Part shown: piece by piece, positions 17,585-27,461 of the stretch
Position numbering within the stretch: position 1 is the stretch's first letter
Layout: the number at the start of each line of letters is the position of its first letter
NCBI GenBank assembly: GCA_016793165.1
Contig: JAEULA010000008.1
Location: forward strand, 350,359-414,358
DNA length: 64,000 bases
Direction: 5' to 3'
Source of the DNA: Alphaproteobacteria bacterium
Lineage (GTDB): Bacteria; Pseudomonadota; Alphaproteobacteria; CACIAM-22H2
The notes under the pieces: generated by a model
The model's database searches: none
What the model saw: the letters and a program-made list of their open reading frames with translations, nothing else
Told to the model about the DNA's origin: nothing
Made by a program: the position numbers and the translations under genes

Positions 17585-17944
17585 TCAGGTCGAGAATGAG
17601 TTGCCGCAGCCGCAGGACGACTTGGCCTGCGGATTGCGGATGGCGAAGGACGCGCCGATCATGTCCTCGACGTAGTCGACGACCGAACCGCGCAGCATGT
17701 CGAGCGAGACATCGTCGATGAGGACCTTGGCGCCCTCGCGCTCGATCACGAGGTCGGCTTCGGTCGGGGAGTCGTCGAAGGTGAACCCGTACTGGAAACC
17801 CGAGCAGCCGCCGCCGGACACGGAGATGCGGAGCATCCTGCCGCGATACTCGTCCTGCGACAGCACCCACGCGATGCGCCTGGCGGCGCTCTCGGTGATC
17901 TCGACGGCGTCGGCGGTGGCGGGATCAGTCAACGTCTCGGTCAT
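17585..17944 (-). CDS. erpA: Iron-sulfur cluster insertion protein, A-type carrier
   Basis: An A-type Fe-S carrier of 119 aa that receives clusters from the scaffold and delivers them to apo-enzymes. The three cluster-binding cysteines are visible: Cys47 in SGGGCSGF, and Cys111 and Cys113 in SSCGCGNSF. ATG 17944 is chosen because a GAGGA ribosome-binding site lies 5 nt upstream and homology starts at ITESAARRI. It is divergent from the dGTPase gene (109 nt between starts), the usual order in alphaproteobacteria. ErpA and IscA cannot be separated with certainty by eye. Confidence 0.92.
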   Translation of the reverse strand: MTETLTDPATADAVEITESAARRIAWVLSQDEYRGRMLRISVSGGGCSGFQYGFTFDDSPTEADLVIEREGAKVLIDDVSLDMLRGSVVDYVEDMIGASFAIRNPQAKSSCGCGNSFST

Positions 17945-18053
17945 GGGGAGTCCTCGAAGCGCGAGAACGATGATATGGCGCGAGGGGTCGAAGGGCACAA
18001 GCGTCCGCGGCAATGTTGCCCCGCGAGTCCCGTCCTCATAGCCTGGAAAGATT

Positions 18054-19241
18054 GTGGTTTCCTCACCACCCGTCGCCGCCCGCCCGCCTTACGCCGGCTT
18101 CGCCTGCCGGCCTGACCTGTCGCGCGGCCGCCTCCTGCCGGAGCCGGAATCGGCCCTGCGGACGGCCTTCCAGCGCGACCGCGACCGGGTGATCCATTCG
18201 ACGGCGTTCCGCCGCCTGAAGCACAAGACCCAGGTCTTCATCTATCACGAGGGCGACCATTATCGGACGCGATTGACCCACTCGATCGAGGTCGCCCAGA
18301 TCGCCCGGACCCTCGCGCGGAGCCTCGCGGTCGACGAGGACCTGGCCGAGGTCGTCGCGCTGGCCCACGACCTCGGCCATACCCCCTTCGGCCATACGGG
18401 CGAGGACGCGCTGGACGAGGTGATGGCGCCGTTCGGAGGCTTCGACCACAACGCCCAGACCCTCAGGATCCTCACCCGGCTCGAGCAGCGCTATGCGGCG
18501 TTCGACGGTCTCAATCTCACCTGGGAGACCCTCGAAGGCGTGGTGAAGCACAACGGCCCGCTGGTCGGCGAGGGGGCGACGCGCCGCCGGCCGCTGCCGG
18601 CGGCGATCCAGGATTATGCGGCCCAGCAGGATCTCTGGCTCGACACCTGGCCCGGGCTGGAGGCGCAGCTCGCGGCCCTTGCGGACGACATCGCCTACAA
18701 CTCGCACGACATCGACGACGGGTTGCGTGCGGGGCTGTTCGGCATCGAGGATCTGCGCGACGTGCCGTTGGTCGGGCCGGTCGTCGCGGCGGTCGAGGCG
18801 CGTCATCCCGGCTTGGCCCTGTCGCGCTTCATCGGCGAGACGATGCGTCGCATGATCGACGCGATGGTGAGCGACCTGCTCGCCGCGACGGTCGCGCGCC
18901 TGCGTACATCGCGAGCGGATACGGCCGACGACGTGCGCCGCGCCGGCGCCGCGAGCGCCATCTTTTCGCCTTCGATGCACGAGAGCATGCAGGGTCTTCG
19001 GACGTTTCTGCACGCCCGCATGTACCGGCACGAGCGCGTGAATCGCGTCCGCGTCCAGGCCAGGGCGGTGGTGCAGGAACTGTTCCAGACGTTCATGAAC
19101 CGACCCGATCGCCTGCCGGCGGAGTGGCACATGCGCGTGACAGCTGGAAATGATCTCAAGACGGCCCGTCTGGTGGCCGACTACATTGCCGGAATGACCG
19201 ACAAGTTCGCGTTCGAGGAGCACGGCCGGCTCTGCGGCTGA
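18054..19241 (+). CDS. dgt: Deoxyguanosinetriphosphate triphosphohydrolase-like HD protein
   Basis: A dNTP triphosphohydrolase of 395 aa, of the short Dgt type 2 subgroup. The HD-domain metal ligands are visible in RLTHSIEVAQ (His76) and AHDLGHTPFGH (His105, Asp106), with a later DDIAYNSHDIDDG carrying the third Asp. The N-terminal segment RDRDRVIHSTAFRRLKHKTQVF is characteristic. It would convert dGTP or other dNTPs to the nucleoside and triphosphate, affecting dNTP pools. In many alphaproteobacteria argS follows directly; here it does not. Start GTG 18054 is provisional. Confidence 0.92.
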   Translation: MVSSPPVAARPPYAGFACRPDLSRGRLLPEPESALRTAFQRDRDRVIHSTAFRRLKHKTQVFIYHEGDHYRTRLTHSIEVAQIARTLARSLAVDEDLAEVVALAHDLGHTPFGHTGEDALDEVMAPFGGFDHNAQTLRILTRLEQRYAAFDGLNLTWETLEGVVKHNGPLVGEGATRRRPLPAAIQDYAAQQDLWLDTWPGLEAQLAALADDIAYNSHDIDDGLRAGLFGIEDLRDVPLVGPVVAAVEARHPGLALSRFIGETMRRMIDAMVSDLLAATVARLRTSRADTADDVRRAGAASAIFSPSMHESMQGLRTFLHARMYRHERVNRVRVQARAVVQELFQTFMNRPDRLPAEWHMRVTAGNDLKTARLVADYIAGMTDKFAFEEHGRLCG

Positions 19242-19452
19242 CTGCCGGCGTCGCATGACGGCCGGGCTCCGGTTGACCCGACTCGCGCGTCATTGACATT
19301 CATTCCGATGACGCATCCGGGGATTGAGCAGCCGCATCCGGCATTTCTGCCGCGGTCGAGCGACGTGCGGAGGCCGCCGTCGAGCCGATTGCGGGACGAC
19401 ATCCGACCGACTGATCCGCCGTCTCGCGCGGCCGCAGTCTGGAGAAGTTGAC

Positions 19453-20427
19453 ATGAGAGCTACCCGCTACAGCGACGCCGAGCATGCCGCGCTGGTCGCC
19501 GATCCCGACGACGACATGCGCGCGACGTCGCCCGCGGGTGCGGGCATGCGCTTCTGGGCCGCTCTCGCCGTCGCCGGCGTCGCGGTGGCGGGCTTCGCTG
19601 GCGTGGTGGGCTACGGCTATCTCGCCTATTCGGGCCGCGATGCGCAGGGGCCTGTCCCGCTGGTGAAGGCGGAAAGCAAGCCCGACAAGGTGCGACCCGA
19701 GAATCCCGGCGGCCTCGATGTTCCGCATCGCGAGGTGCGCGTCCTGGAACTCGGTCAGCGCAGCGGCGCGGAGGCGCCGGCCCAGGCGCCGCAACAGTCC
19801 CGCGGAATGGAGCGGTTGCTGCCGCCGCCCGAGACCCCGCTGCCCAAGCCTCAGCCGGCGCCGGTCGTCGTACCGGCCCCGCCGCTCACGATGGCAGCGG
19901 CGCCGGTCGCCGGCGGTGCGCCCGCGACCGCGCCGACGCCGACGGCTCCGCCGGCCGATGCAGCGCCGGCCCCGATCGCCAATCCGCCGGTGCTCCTGAC
20001 GACACCGGGACCGATGCCGCCGCCGCCGCGCCCCGGCACGGCTGCGCCCGCCACGCCGCGCGTGCTGGCCGCCATCCCCGCGCCGCCGTCGACGTCGCAG
20101 ACGAGCCCGCTGATCCCGGCCGCCGGCGCTCCCGGTGCCGCGAGCGTTGCCCGCTCCGCGCCGGCGGCAGGGGCCGGCGGGTTTCGGGTGCAGATCGCCG
20201 CGCTGCGGACGGACGAAGAGGCGCGCCAGGCGTGGAGCCGACTGCAGCGCAAGCATGGCGATGTCCTCGGCGCCATGTCGGCCACCATCACGCGCGTCGA
20301 TTTCCCGGATCGTGGAACCTTCTTCCGCGTCCAGGCCGGCCCGTTGCGCGATCGCGGCGCGGCGGAAGAGACGTGCGCGAAGCTCGTGCGCGCCGGAACC
20401 GGGTGCATGATTGTTCCGTCGTCCTGA
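19453..20427 (+). CDS. SPOR-domain protein, membrane anchored
   Basis: A 324-aa inner-membrane protein. There is a short cytoplasmic N-terminus, one transmembrane helix (about residues 32-55), a long Pro/Ala-rich periplasmic linker (about 105-235), and a C-terminal SPOR domain (about 240-324, beginning GFRVQIAALRTDEEARQAW). SPOR domains bind denuded glycan strands at division septa. ATG 19453 follows GGAGAAG with good spacing. The gene overlaps nagZ by 17 nt and heads the chain of overlapping genes to murQ. Confidence 0.88.
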   Translation: MRATRYSDAEHAALVADPDDDMRATSPAGAGMRFWAALAVAGVAVAGFAGVVGYGYLAYSGRDAQGPVPLVKAESKPDKVRPENPGGLDVPHREVRVLELGQRSGAEAPAQAPQQSRGMERLLPPPETPLPKPQPAPVVVPAPPLTMAAAPVAGGAPATAPTPTAPPADAAPAPIANPPVLLTTPGPMPPPPRPGTAAPATPRVLAAIPAPPSTSQTSPLIPAAGAPGAASVARSAPAAGAGGFRVQIAALRTDEEARQAWSRLQRKHGDVLGAMSATITRVDFPDRGTFFRVQAGPLRDRGAAEETCAKLVRAGTGCMIVPSS

Positions 20428-21448
20428 GGGCACGCCGCCGCGGGCGGTGATCCTCGGCTGCGCCGGTCACGAGCTCGCCGACGACGAGCGGCGGCTGTTC
20501 GCCGACGCGCAACCTCTCGGCTTCATCCTGTTCGCGCGCAACGTTCGCGACCCCGCGCAGCTCCGCCGCCTGACTACCATGCTTCGCGACGCGGTCGGTC
20601 GTGCCGACGCGCCGATCCTCGTCGACCAGGAAGGCGGGCGTGTCCAGCGCCTGCGTCCGCCGCACTGGCGCGCGGCGCCGCCTGCGGCAGCCTTCGGCAG
20701 GCTCCACGCCGTCGCACCGTCGGCGGCGCTCGAGGCGACGCGCCTCAACCATCGATTGATCGGTCTCGAGGCGCTGCGGGTCGGCTTCGACACGGTGTGC
20801 GCCCCGGTCGGCGACGTGCCGGTCGAGGGGGCTCACGACGTCATCGGCGATCGCGCCTTCGCGCGCGACCCGTCGGCCGTCGCGGCGCTTGCCGCCGCGG
20901 CGATCGAGGGGCTGGCCGATGTCGGCGTGACGGCGGTGATGAAGCATCTCCCGGGTCATGGCCGTGCCGGCGCGGACTCGCATCTCGAGATGCCGCGCGT
21001 CGAGGCCGGGCGCACGGAACTCCTCGCGCATGACGGCGTGCCGTTCCGGGCATTGCGCCACGCCGCCCCGTGGGCGATGACAGCACATGTGCTCTATCCC
21101 GCCCTCGATCCGAGCCGCCCGGGAACCGTGTCGCCGGCGGTGCTGCGCTTCATCCGCGAGGACCTCGGCTTCGACGGCGTCCTGCTTTCGGACGATCTGG
21201 CGATGAAGGCGCTCGGCGGTCCGCCCGGGCAGCGGGTCGCGGACTCGCTCGCCGCAGGTTGCGATGTTGCGCTCTACTGCGCGGGTGACATCGAAACCAA
21301 CCGGGCAATTCTCGGGACTGCGCCACGCCTCGCAGCGGCCGCGGCCGAGCGGCTCCGGCGGGCGGCGGCGACGCGCTGCCGGGTCGCCCCGGATCCTGTG
21401 CGCTGGCAAGGGCGCCTCGACGGACTGCTCGGGGGCCTGACGCCATGA
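20411..21448 (+). CDS. nagZ: Beta-N-acetylhexosaminidase of peptidoglycan recycling
   Basis: A family 3 glycoside hydrolase of 345 aa that removes N-acetylglucosamine from anhydro-muropeptides in the cytoplasm. Visible family features are LGFILFARNV, VDQEGGRVQRLRP, the catalytic-loop histidine in KHLPGHG (about residues 178-184), and the nucleophile in LLSDDLAMKAL (about Asp261). The only suitable start before the conserved VILGCAG is TTG 20411, inside the end of the SPOR gene. It overlaps the M50 protease gene by 4 nt. With murQ three genes on, the operon holds two steps of muropeptide recycling. Confidence 0.92.
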   Translation: MFRRPEGTPPRAVILGCAGHELADDERRLFADAQPLGFILFARNVRDPAQLRRLTTMLRDAVGRADAPILVDQEGGRVQRLRPPHWRAAPPAAAFGRLHAVAPSAALEATRLNHRLIGLEALRVGFDTVCAPVGDVPVEGAHDVIGDRAFARDPSAVAALAAAAIEGLADVGVTAVMKHLPGHGRAGADSHLEMPRVEAGRTELLAHDGVPFRALRHAAPWAMTAHVLYPALDPSRPGTVSPAVLRFIREDLGFDGVLLSDDLAMKALGGPPGQRVADSLAAGCDVALYCAGDIETNRAILGTAPRLAAAAAERLRRAAATRCRVAPDPVRWQGRLDGLLGGLTP

Positions 21449-22131
21449 ACTTCGAGCTCCTGGCGTGGCAGATCTCGACCTGGGCGATCCCGGGGCTGCT
21501 CGCCATCACGTTGCATGAAGCGGCGCACGGCTATGCCGCGCGTGCACTCGGCGATCCGACGGCCGAGCGCCTGGGGCGCATCTCGCTCAACCCGCTTCGC
21601 CACGTCGACCCGGTGGGCACGGTCCTGCTGCCGGCAGCCCTGCTTCTGATGAATGCCGGATTCCTTTTCGGCTTCGCCAAGCCGGTGCCGGTCGACTACC
21701 GCTATTTCCGGAATCCACGCCGCGCGATGGTCGTCGTCGCGGCGGCGGGGCCGGCGATGAACCTGCTGCTGGCGGTGATCGCGGCCATCCTGTATCACGC
21801 GGTCGAACTGGTGCCCGAGCTGGCCCAGGACTGGCTTGCCGACAACCTCGAGAACGCCCTGCGATTCAACGTGTTGCTCGCCGTCTTCAACATGCTGCCG
21901 ATTCCGCCGCTTGATGGCGGCCGAGTCGCGGTCGGGCTGTTGCCGCATGGTCCGGCGATGCGGCTGGCCAAGATCGAGCCGATGGGCATCCTGATCGTGA
22001 TGGGGCTGTTCCTGGTGCTGCCGATGCTCTCGCAGCCGCTGGGTCTCGCCATCGATCCGGCGCGCTGGCTGCTCATGCAGCCCGCGATCGCCGTCATCAA
22101 GTTCATCCTGACAATCACCGGGCTGACATGA
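21445..22131 (+). CDS. Site-2 protease family (M50) membrane metalloprotease
   Basis: A small rhomboid-like M50 zinc protease of 228 aa with about five to six hydrophobic segments. The zinc motif HEAAH is at His24-Glu25-His28 within the first helix, and the third ligand is in NMLPIPPLDGG (Asp157). It lacks PDZ domains, so it belongs to the short group of site-2 protease homologues with unknown substrates rather than RseP. It is inserted between nagZ and scpA with ATGA overlaps on both sides. Confidence 0.88.
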   Translation: MNFELLAWQISTWAIPGLLAITLHEAAHGYAARALGDPTAERLGRISLNPLRHVDPVGTVLLPAALLLMNAGFLFGFAKPVPVDYRYFRNPRRAMVVVAAAGPAMNLLLAVIAAILYHAVELVPELAQDWLADNLENALRFNVLLAVFNMLPIPPLDGGRVAVGLLPHGPAMRLAKIEPMGILIVMGLFLVLPMLSQPLGLAIDPARWLLMQPAIAVIKFILTITGLT

Positions 22132-22967
22132 GCGCTGAAATCATCCCCTTCCAGGAGGACAGCGCCGCGCCGGTGCCGACGCCAACCGACCCGGACAGCC
22201 TCGTCGTCGACCTCGGATCCTACGAGGGTCCCCTCGACGTGCTGCTCGCGCTGGCGCGTGAACAGAAGGTCGACCTGACGAAGATCTCGATCCTCGCGCT
22301 GGCCGACCAGTATCTCGTCTTCATCGAGCGCGTGAAGCGCGTGCGCCTCGAGCTCGCTGCCGATTATCTGGTGATGGCGGCTTGGCTCGCGTTCCTGAAG
22401 TCGCGCCTCCTTCTTCCCGCGCCGCCGGAAGTCGCGGCCGCCGAGCCGTCGGCGGCCGAAATGGCCGAGGCCCTTGCCTTCCAGCTGCGCCGCCTCGATG
22501 CGATGCGGGCTGCCGGCGAGAAGGTGATGGCGCTGCCGCAGTTCGGCCGCCAGGTCTTCGCGCGTGGCGAGCCCGAGGGCCTCAAGATCGTGCGCAAGCC
22601 GATCTACGACCTCAGTTACTACGAACTGCTCAAGGCCTACGGCCAGATCCGCGGTCGCGAGGGCGTGCGCACACTCACCATCGCCGCGACCGAACTCTAT
22701 TCGATGGATGCGGCGCTGGAGCGCCTGTCATCGATGCTTGGTCGCATGCCCGAGTGGACGACGCTGCAGTCTTTCATTCCATCCGGGCTCGCCGGGGGCG
22801 TGGTCGCGCGCTCGGCGACGGCCGCGACCTTGTCCGCCAGCCTCGAGCTCGTGCGGACCGGCCGCATCCAGATCCGCCAGGAGCGCAGCTTCGGGCCGAT
22901 CTACGTGCGCAAGGCGCCTGAGAATCAAGTCACCGAACTTCCCGTTGCGGAGAGGCAAGGGTCATGA
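22128..22967 (+). CDS. scpA: Segregation and condensation protein A
   Basis: The kleisin subunit of the SMC-ScpAB condensin, 279 aa. The N-terminal SMC-binding region begins LVVDLGSYEGPLDVLLALARE and continues with VDLTKISILALADQYLVFI; the C-terminal winged-helix region ends in RQERSFGPIYVR. It bridges the SMC heads to organise and segregate chromosomes. It overlaps the M50 gene and scpB by 4 nt each, fixing equal expression with ScpB. Confidence 0.93.
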   Translation: MSAEIIPFQEDSAAPVPTPTDPDSLVVDLGSYEGPLDVLLALAREQKVDLTKISILALADQYLVFIERVKRVRLELAADYLVMAAWLAFLKSRLLLPAPPEVAAAEPSAAEMAEALAFQLRRLDAMRAAGEKVMALPQFGRQVFARGEPEGLKIVRKPIYDLSYYELLKAYGQIRGREGVRTLTIAATELYSMDAALERLSSMLGRMPEWTTLQSFIPSGLAGGVVARSATAATLSASLELVRTGRIQIRQERSFGPIYVRKAPENQVTELPVAERQGS

Positions 22968-23905
22968 ACGACACCTCCGAGAACCCGGTCGTCGCTGGCG
23001 ATGAGGCCGTCGCGGGCACGGCGAGCGGCAGCGCGGCTGCGCAGGGCGCTGCGGCCGACGTCGCCATCGGCGCCGCTGCGGCTGAGGTCGAGGCGGGGAC
23101 GACGGAGGCCGGCGGGATCCCGGCGGAGGCGGCGGCGGGCGAGCCCGCAGCTTCCGAGGCCGCGGACTCGACCGATGTTGCCGAGCCGAGCGAGGCCGAT
23201 GTCGTCGAGGCGCAGGGCCGTGCGCGGCAGCTGCGCGTCGTCGAGGCGCTCCTCTTCGCTGCGCCGGGCCTGATCGAGATGAGGGAGATCGCGCGGCGCC
23301 TGCCTGCCGGCGCCGATGTCGAGGAGCTCGTCACCACCCTCGAGGCGCATTACGCGGGTCGCGGCGTCAATGTCGTGCGGATCGCCGGCAAGCTCGGCCT
23401 GCGCACCGCGCCGGATCTCGCAAACGCGCTCGACATCGAGGTGCCGGTGACGCGCAAGCTGAGCCGCGCCGCGGTCGAGACGCTCGCGATCATCGCCTAC
23501 CAGCATGCCGAGAAGAAGTCGGTGACCCGCGCCGAGATCGAGGAGATCCGCGGCGTGTCGATCTCGAAGGGGACGCTCGACCAGCTCATGGAAGCGGGCT
23601 GGATCAAGCCCGGAGGCTATCGCGAGCACGTCCCCGGACGCCCGGCGGAGTGGATCACGACCGACCAGTTCCTCGAGCATTTCGGGCTGAACACGCTGGC
23701 CCAGTTGCCAGGCATCGAGGAGCTCCGGGCTGCCGGCCTGCTCGATCGTCGTCCCGGCGTCAGCCAGTACGGCGAGCAGGGCGCCCTCGAACTGCCGCCC
23801 GAGATGGGCGAGGCCGCCGAGGCCGAGACGGGACCCGTCGTCGACGACGATGCCGCCGCCGAGGCGCGCGCCGAGACCGAGGACGGGCTGCGCAACTCGG
23901 CGTGA
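22964..23905 (+). CDS. scpB: Segregation and condensation protein B with an Ala/Glu-rich N-terminal extension
   Basis: The ScpB subunit, 313 aa. The conserved tandem winged-helix core spans about residues 88-255 (RVVEALLFAAPGLIEM through RPAEWITTDQFLEHFGL and ELRAAGLLD), including YQHAEKKSVTRAEIEEIRGV. About 85 extra N-terminal residues are almost entirely Ala, Glu, Gly and Asp, and the C-terminal ~40 residues are acidic; both are probably disordered. It overlaps scpA (ATGA) and murQ (GTGA). Confidence 0.93.
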   Translation: MNDTSENPVVAGDEAVAGTASGSAAAQGAAADVAIGAAAAEVEAGTTEAGGIPAEAAAGEPAASEAADSTDVAEPSEADVVEAQGRARQLRVVEALLFAAPGLIEMREIARRLPAGADVEELVTTLEAHYAGRGVNVVRIAGKLGLRTAPDLANALDIEVPVTRKLSRAAVETLAIIAYQHAEKKSVTRAEIEEIRGVSISKGTLDQLMEAGWIKPGGYREHVPGRPAEWITTDQFLEHFGLNTLAQLPGIEELRAAGLLDRRPGVSQYGEQGALELPPEMGEAAEAETGPVVDDDAAAEARAETEDGLRNSA

Positions 23906-24795
23906 GCGTCCCCTCGCTGCGCACCGAAGGCGTCGACGAGGCCTTCGTCGATATCGACGAATGGCCGGTCGAGCGGATCCTGGCCGGGCTTCTCGATCAC
24001 CAGGTCGCCGCCATCGAGGCGGTGCGTCGCGCGCTGCCGCAGCTCGCGGTCGTCGTCGAGCGGGCCGCGCCGCGGCTCGCCGCGGGCGGCCGCCTCGTCT
24101 ATGTCGGCGCCGGGACGTCGGGCCGTCTCGGCACGCAGGACGGCGTCGAGCTCACGCCGACCTACTCCTGGCCGCCCTCGCGCGTCCTCTCGCTGATGGC
24201 CGGCGGCGACGGCGCCTTCCTGCGCTCGGTCGAGGGCGCGGAGGACGACGCGACCACCGGCGCGGCACGCGCCCATGCGCTCGGTCCGACGGCACAGGAC
24301 GTCTTCCTCGGCATCGCGGCCAGCGGCACGACTCCCTTCGTGATCGCGGCGCTCGCCACGGCGCGGCGGGTCGGCGCGCTCACGGTCGGTATCGCGTGCA
24401 ACCCCGGTGCGCCGCTCCTGGAGGCGGGCGAGTGCGGCGTGCTGCTCGACACGGGGCCGGAGGCCGTCGCGGGCTCGACCCGGCTCAAGGCCGGGACGGC
24501 GCAGAAGGCGGCGCTGAACCTGCTGTCGACGACGCTGATGATACGGCTTGGCCGGGTCTATCGCGGCCTGATGGTCGAGATGCAGGCGACGAATGCGAAG
24601 CTGCGGCGGCGCGCGGTGCGCATGCTGATGCGCCTCGCCCGTTGCGGCGAGCCGGAGGCGCTGCGGGCGATGGACGCCGCCGGTGGCGATCTCAAGGTCG
24701 CGATCCTGATGACGCTCGACGGCATCGCGCGCGACGAGGCCGTTCGCCGCCTGGCCGCCGCCGGCGGCCTCGTGCGCCGCGCCCGATCAGGCTGA
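23902..24795 (+). CDS. murQ: N-acetylmuramic acid 6-phosphate etherase
   Basis: A SIS-domain enzyme of 297 aa that cleaves the lactyl ether of N-acetylmuramate 6-phosphate, giving GlcNAc 6-phosphate. Family features are YVGAGTSGRLG and FLGIAASGTTPFV in the sugar-phosphate-binding fold, and STRLKAGTAQKAALN, which is strongly conserved in MurQ. GTG 23902 overlaps the scpB stop as GTGA and the conserved region begins soon after. Together with nagZ in the same overlapping chain it indicates recovery of cell-wall amino sugars. It is convergent with the phosphofructokinase gene, 8 nt apart. Confidence 0.93.
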   Translation: MSVPSLRTEGVDEAFVDIDEWPVERILAGLLDHQVAAIEAVRRALPQLAVVVERAAPRLAAGGRLVYVGAGTSGRLGTQDGVELTPTYSWPPSRVLSLMAGGDGAFLRSVEGAEDDATTGAARAHALGPTAQDVFLGIAASGTTPFVIAALATARRVGALTVGIACNPGAPLLEAGECGVLLDTGPEAVAGSTRLKAGTAQKAALNLLSTTLMIRLGRVYRGLMVEMQATNAKLRRRAVRMLMRLARCGEPEALRAMDAAGGDLKVAILMTLDGIARDEAVRRLAAAGGLVRRARSG

Positions 24796-24803
24796 CCGGA
24801 CCG

Positions 24804-25880
<1,077 letters not shown>

Positions 25881-25962
25881 GTCCGATCTCCGCAGGGAGC
25901 GTTCATGATCGATCCGCGTCGAGTTGCGCGTCCACGGCAAACCTCCTAGCGTCCGCGCCCTC

Positions 25963-27081
25963 ATGAAGATTTCGGCAAGCACGGCTCCCGGCGGCAGCGG
26001 GCCGGCTCTCGCGGTGGCGGGCGTGAGCCATCGCTTCGGCGAGCGCCGCGTGCTCGAGCGCATCGATCTCAAGGTCGATCCGGGGGAGCTCGTCTGCCTC
26101 GTCGGCCCGTCGGGCTGCGGCAAGACGACCTTGCTGCGCCTCGCCGCGGGACTCGAGGACCTGCAGGCCGGATCGATCGCGATCGACGGCTGCGCGATCG
26201 CGGAGCCCGGGTATTCGCTGCCGGCGGAGAACCGCGGCGTCGGCTTCGTGTTCCAGGACTACGCGCTGTTCCCGCATCTCGACGTCGCGGGGAACGTCGC
26301 GTTCGGGATCGAGCGTCTGCGCGGTGCCGCGCGCGACGAGCGCATCGCCACGGTGCTGCGACAGGTCGGCATGCAGGACTATTCGGCCGCGTATCCGCAT
26401 CAGCTCTCCGGCGGGCAGCAGCAGCGCGTCGCCCTGGCGCGCGCGCTGGCTCCGCGCCCCCGGGTGCTGCTGCTCGACGAGCCCTTCTCGGGGCTCGACG
26501 CCCGGCTGCGCGAGCAGATCCGCGACGACACGCTTCACGTCCTCAAGGACAGCGGCGCGGCGACGCTGATGGTCACCCACGATCCCGAGGAGGCCATGTT
26601 CATGGCCGACCGGCTGGTGGTGATGAATGCCGGGCGCATCGAGCAGGCGGGCCGCCCGGCGGAGGTCTACTCGGCGCCGGCCTCGGCGTTCGTCGCCGCG
26701 TTTTTCGGCCAGGTGAACGAGGTCGTCAGCGAGGTCCGCGACCGCCGCGTGACGACCCCCTTCGGCGCGGTGCCGGCGGAGGCGATGGGCGAGGGGACCC
26801 GGGTGCGCGTGCTCATCCGGCCCGAGGCGCTGAAATTGCGCCTCACGGAGATCGAACGGGCCTGTCCGGCGAAGGTCCTCGCCGCCCGGCTGCTCGGTCG
26901 CAGTTCATGGATTCACCTTTGCCTCGGAGCGCAACCCGGGACTGCACCGGAAACGTCGCCCGCGCATCTGCATTTCCACGCTCGCGTTCCGGGCCGGTTC
27001 CTGCCACAGGAAGGTCTCGTCCTCGGTGTCGAACTCGACACATCTCAGGCCTTCGTTTTCCCCGCCGATCCCTCTATCTAG
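25963..27081 (+). CDS. FbpC/PotA-type ABC transporter ATPase without neighbouring permease
   Basis: An ATP-binding protein of 372 aa with Walker A (GPSGCGKTT), signature ([15 protein letters not shown]), Walker B (VLLLDEPFSGLD), switch His (MVTHDPEEAM) and a C-terminal TOBE-like domain (from about residue 245). The sequence is closest in character to FbpC, the ferric iron importer ATPase. No permease or binding-protein gene adjoins it: upstream is the divergent phosphofructokinase and downstream, after 90 nt, is tatA. It must serve a transporter encoded elsewhere. Confidence 0.87.
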   Translation: MKISASTAPGGSGPALAVAGVSHRFGERRVLERIDLKVDPGELVCLVGPSGCGKTTLLRLAAGLEDLQAGSIAIDGCAIAEPGYSLPAENRGVGFVFQDYALFPHLDVAGNVAFGIERLRGAARDERIATVLRQVGMQDYSAAYPHQLSGGQQQRVALARALAPRPRVLLLDEPFSGLDARLREQIRDDTLHVLKDSGAATLMVTHDPEEAMFMADRLVVMNAGRIEQAGRPAEVYSAPASAFVAAFFGQVNEVVSEVRDRRVTTPFGAVPAEAMGEGTRVRVLIRPEALKLRLTEIERACPAKVLAARLLGRSSWIHLCLGAQPGTAPETSPAHLHFHARVPGRFLPQEGLVLGVELDTSQAFVFPADPSI

Positions 27082-27171
27082 AGGGCAGCGGGCGGTTGAA
27101 CCCACCGGATCGATCTGAGAAAGTGGCTGCCGATTTCGGCGCGCCACCAGAGGCATAGGGAGACGACATTC

Positions 27172-27414
27172 ATGGGTAGCATGAGCATTTGGCACTGGCT
27201 CATCGTGCTGGTGGTGGTCCTGTTGCTCTTCGGCGCAGGCAAGATCCCCAAGTTGATGGGCGACATGGCCAAGGGCGTCACGGCCTTCAAGAAGGGCTTG
27301 AAGGACGGCGAGGAAGATGGTGCCAAGCCGGCAGATGGTGCACCGCAGGTGACGGCCGACGGCACCGTCCCGGCGGCGTCGACGACCGAAGCGAAGAAGG
27401 AAGCGAAGGTCTGA
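27172..27414 (+). CDS. tatA: Twin-arginine translocase subunit TatA
   Basis: The pore-forming Tat subunit, 80 aa. One N-terminal transmembrane helix ([20 protein letters not shown]) leads through the conserved [16 protein letters not shown] hinge into an amphipathic helix, then a charged variable tail. ATG 27172 is used; ATG 27181 would remove three residues. It begins the tatABC operon. Confidence 0.93.
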   Translation: MGSMSIWHWLIVLVVVLLLFGAGKIPKLMGDMAKGVTAFKKGLKDGEEDGAKPADGAPQVTADGTVPAASTTEAKKEAKV

Positions 27415-27461
27415 GGCAGGCGCCCTGACGGACGCGTCCCTCGGATCGCGACAGGCGAACG

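Noticed and set aside
19288..19320. TTGACA upstream of the SPOR gene as a promoter
   Set aside because: No acceptable -10 hexamer at 16-18 bp; only a -35-like match.
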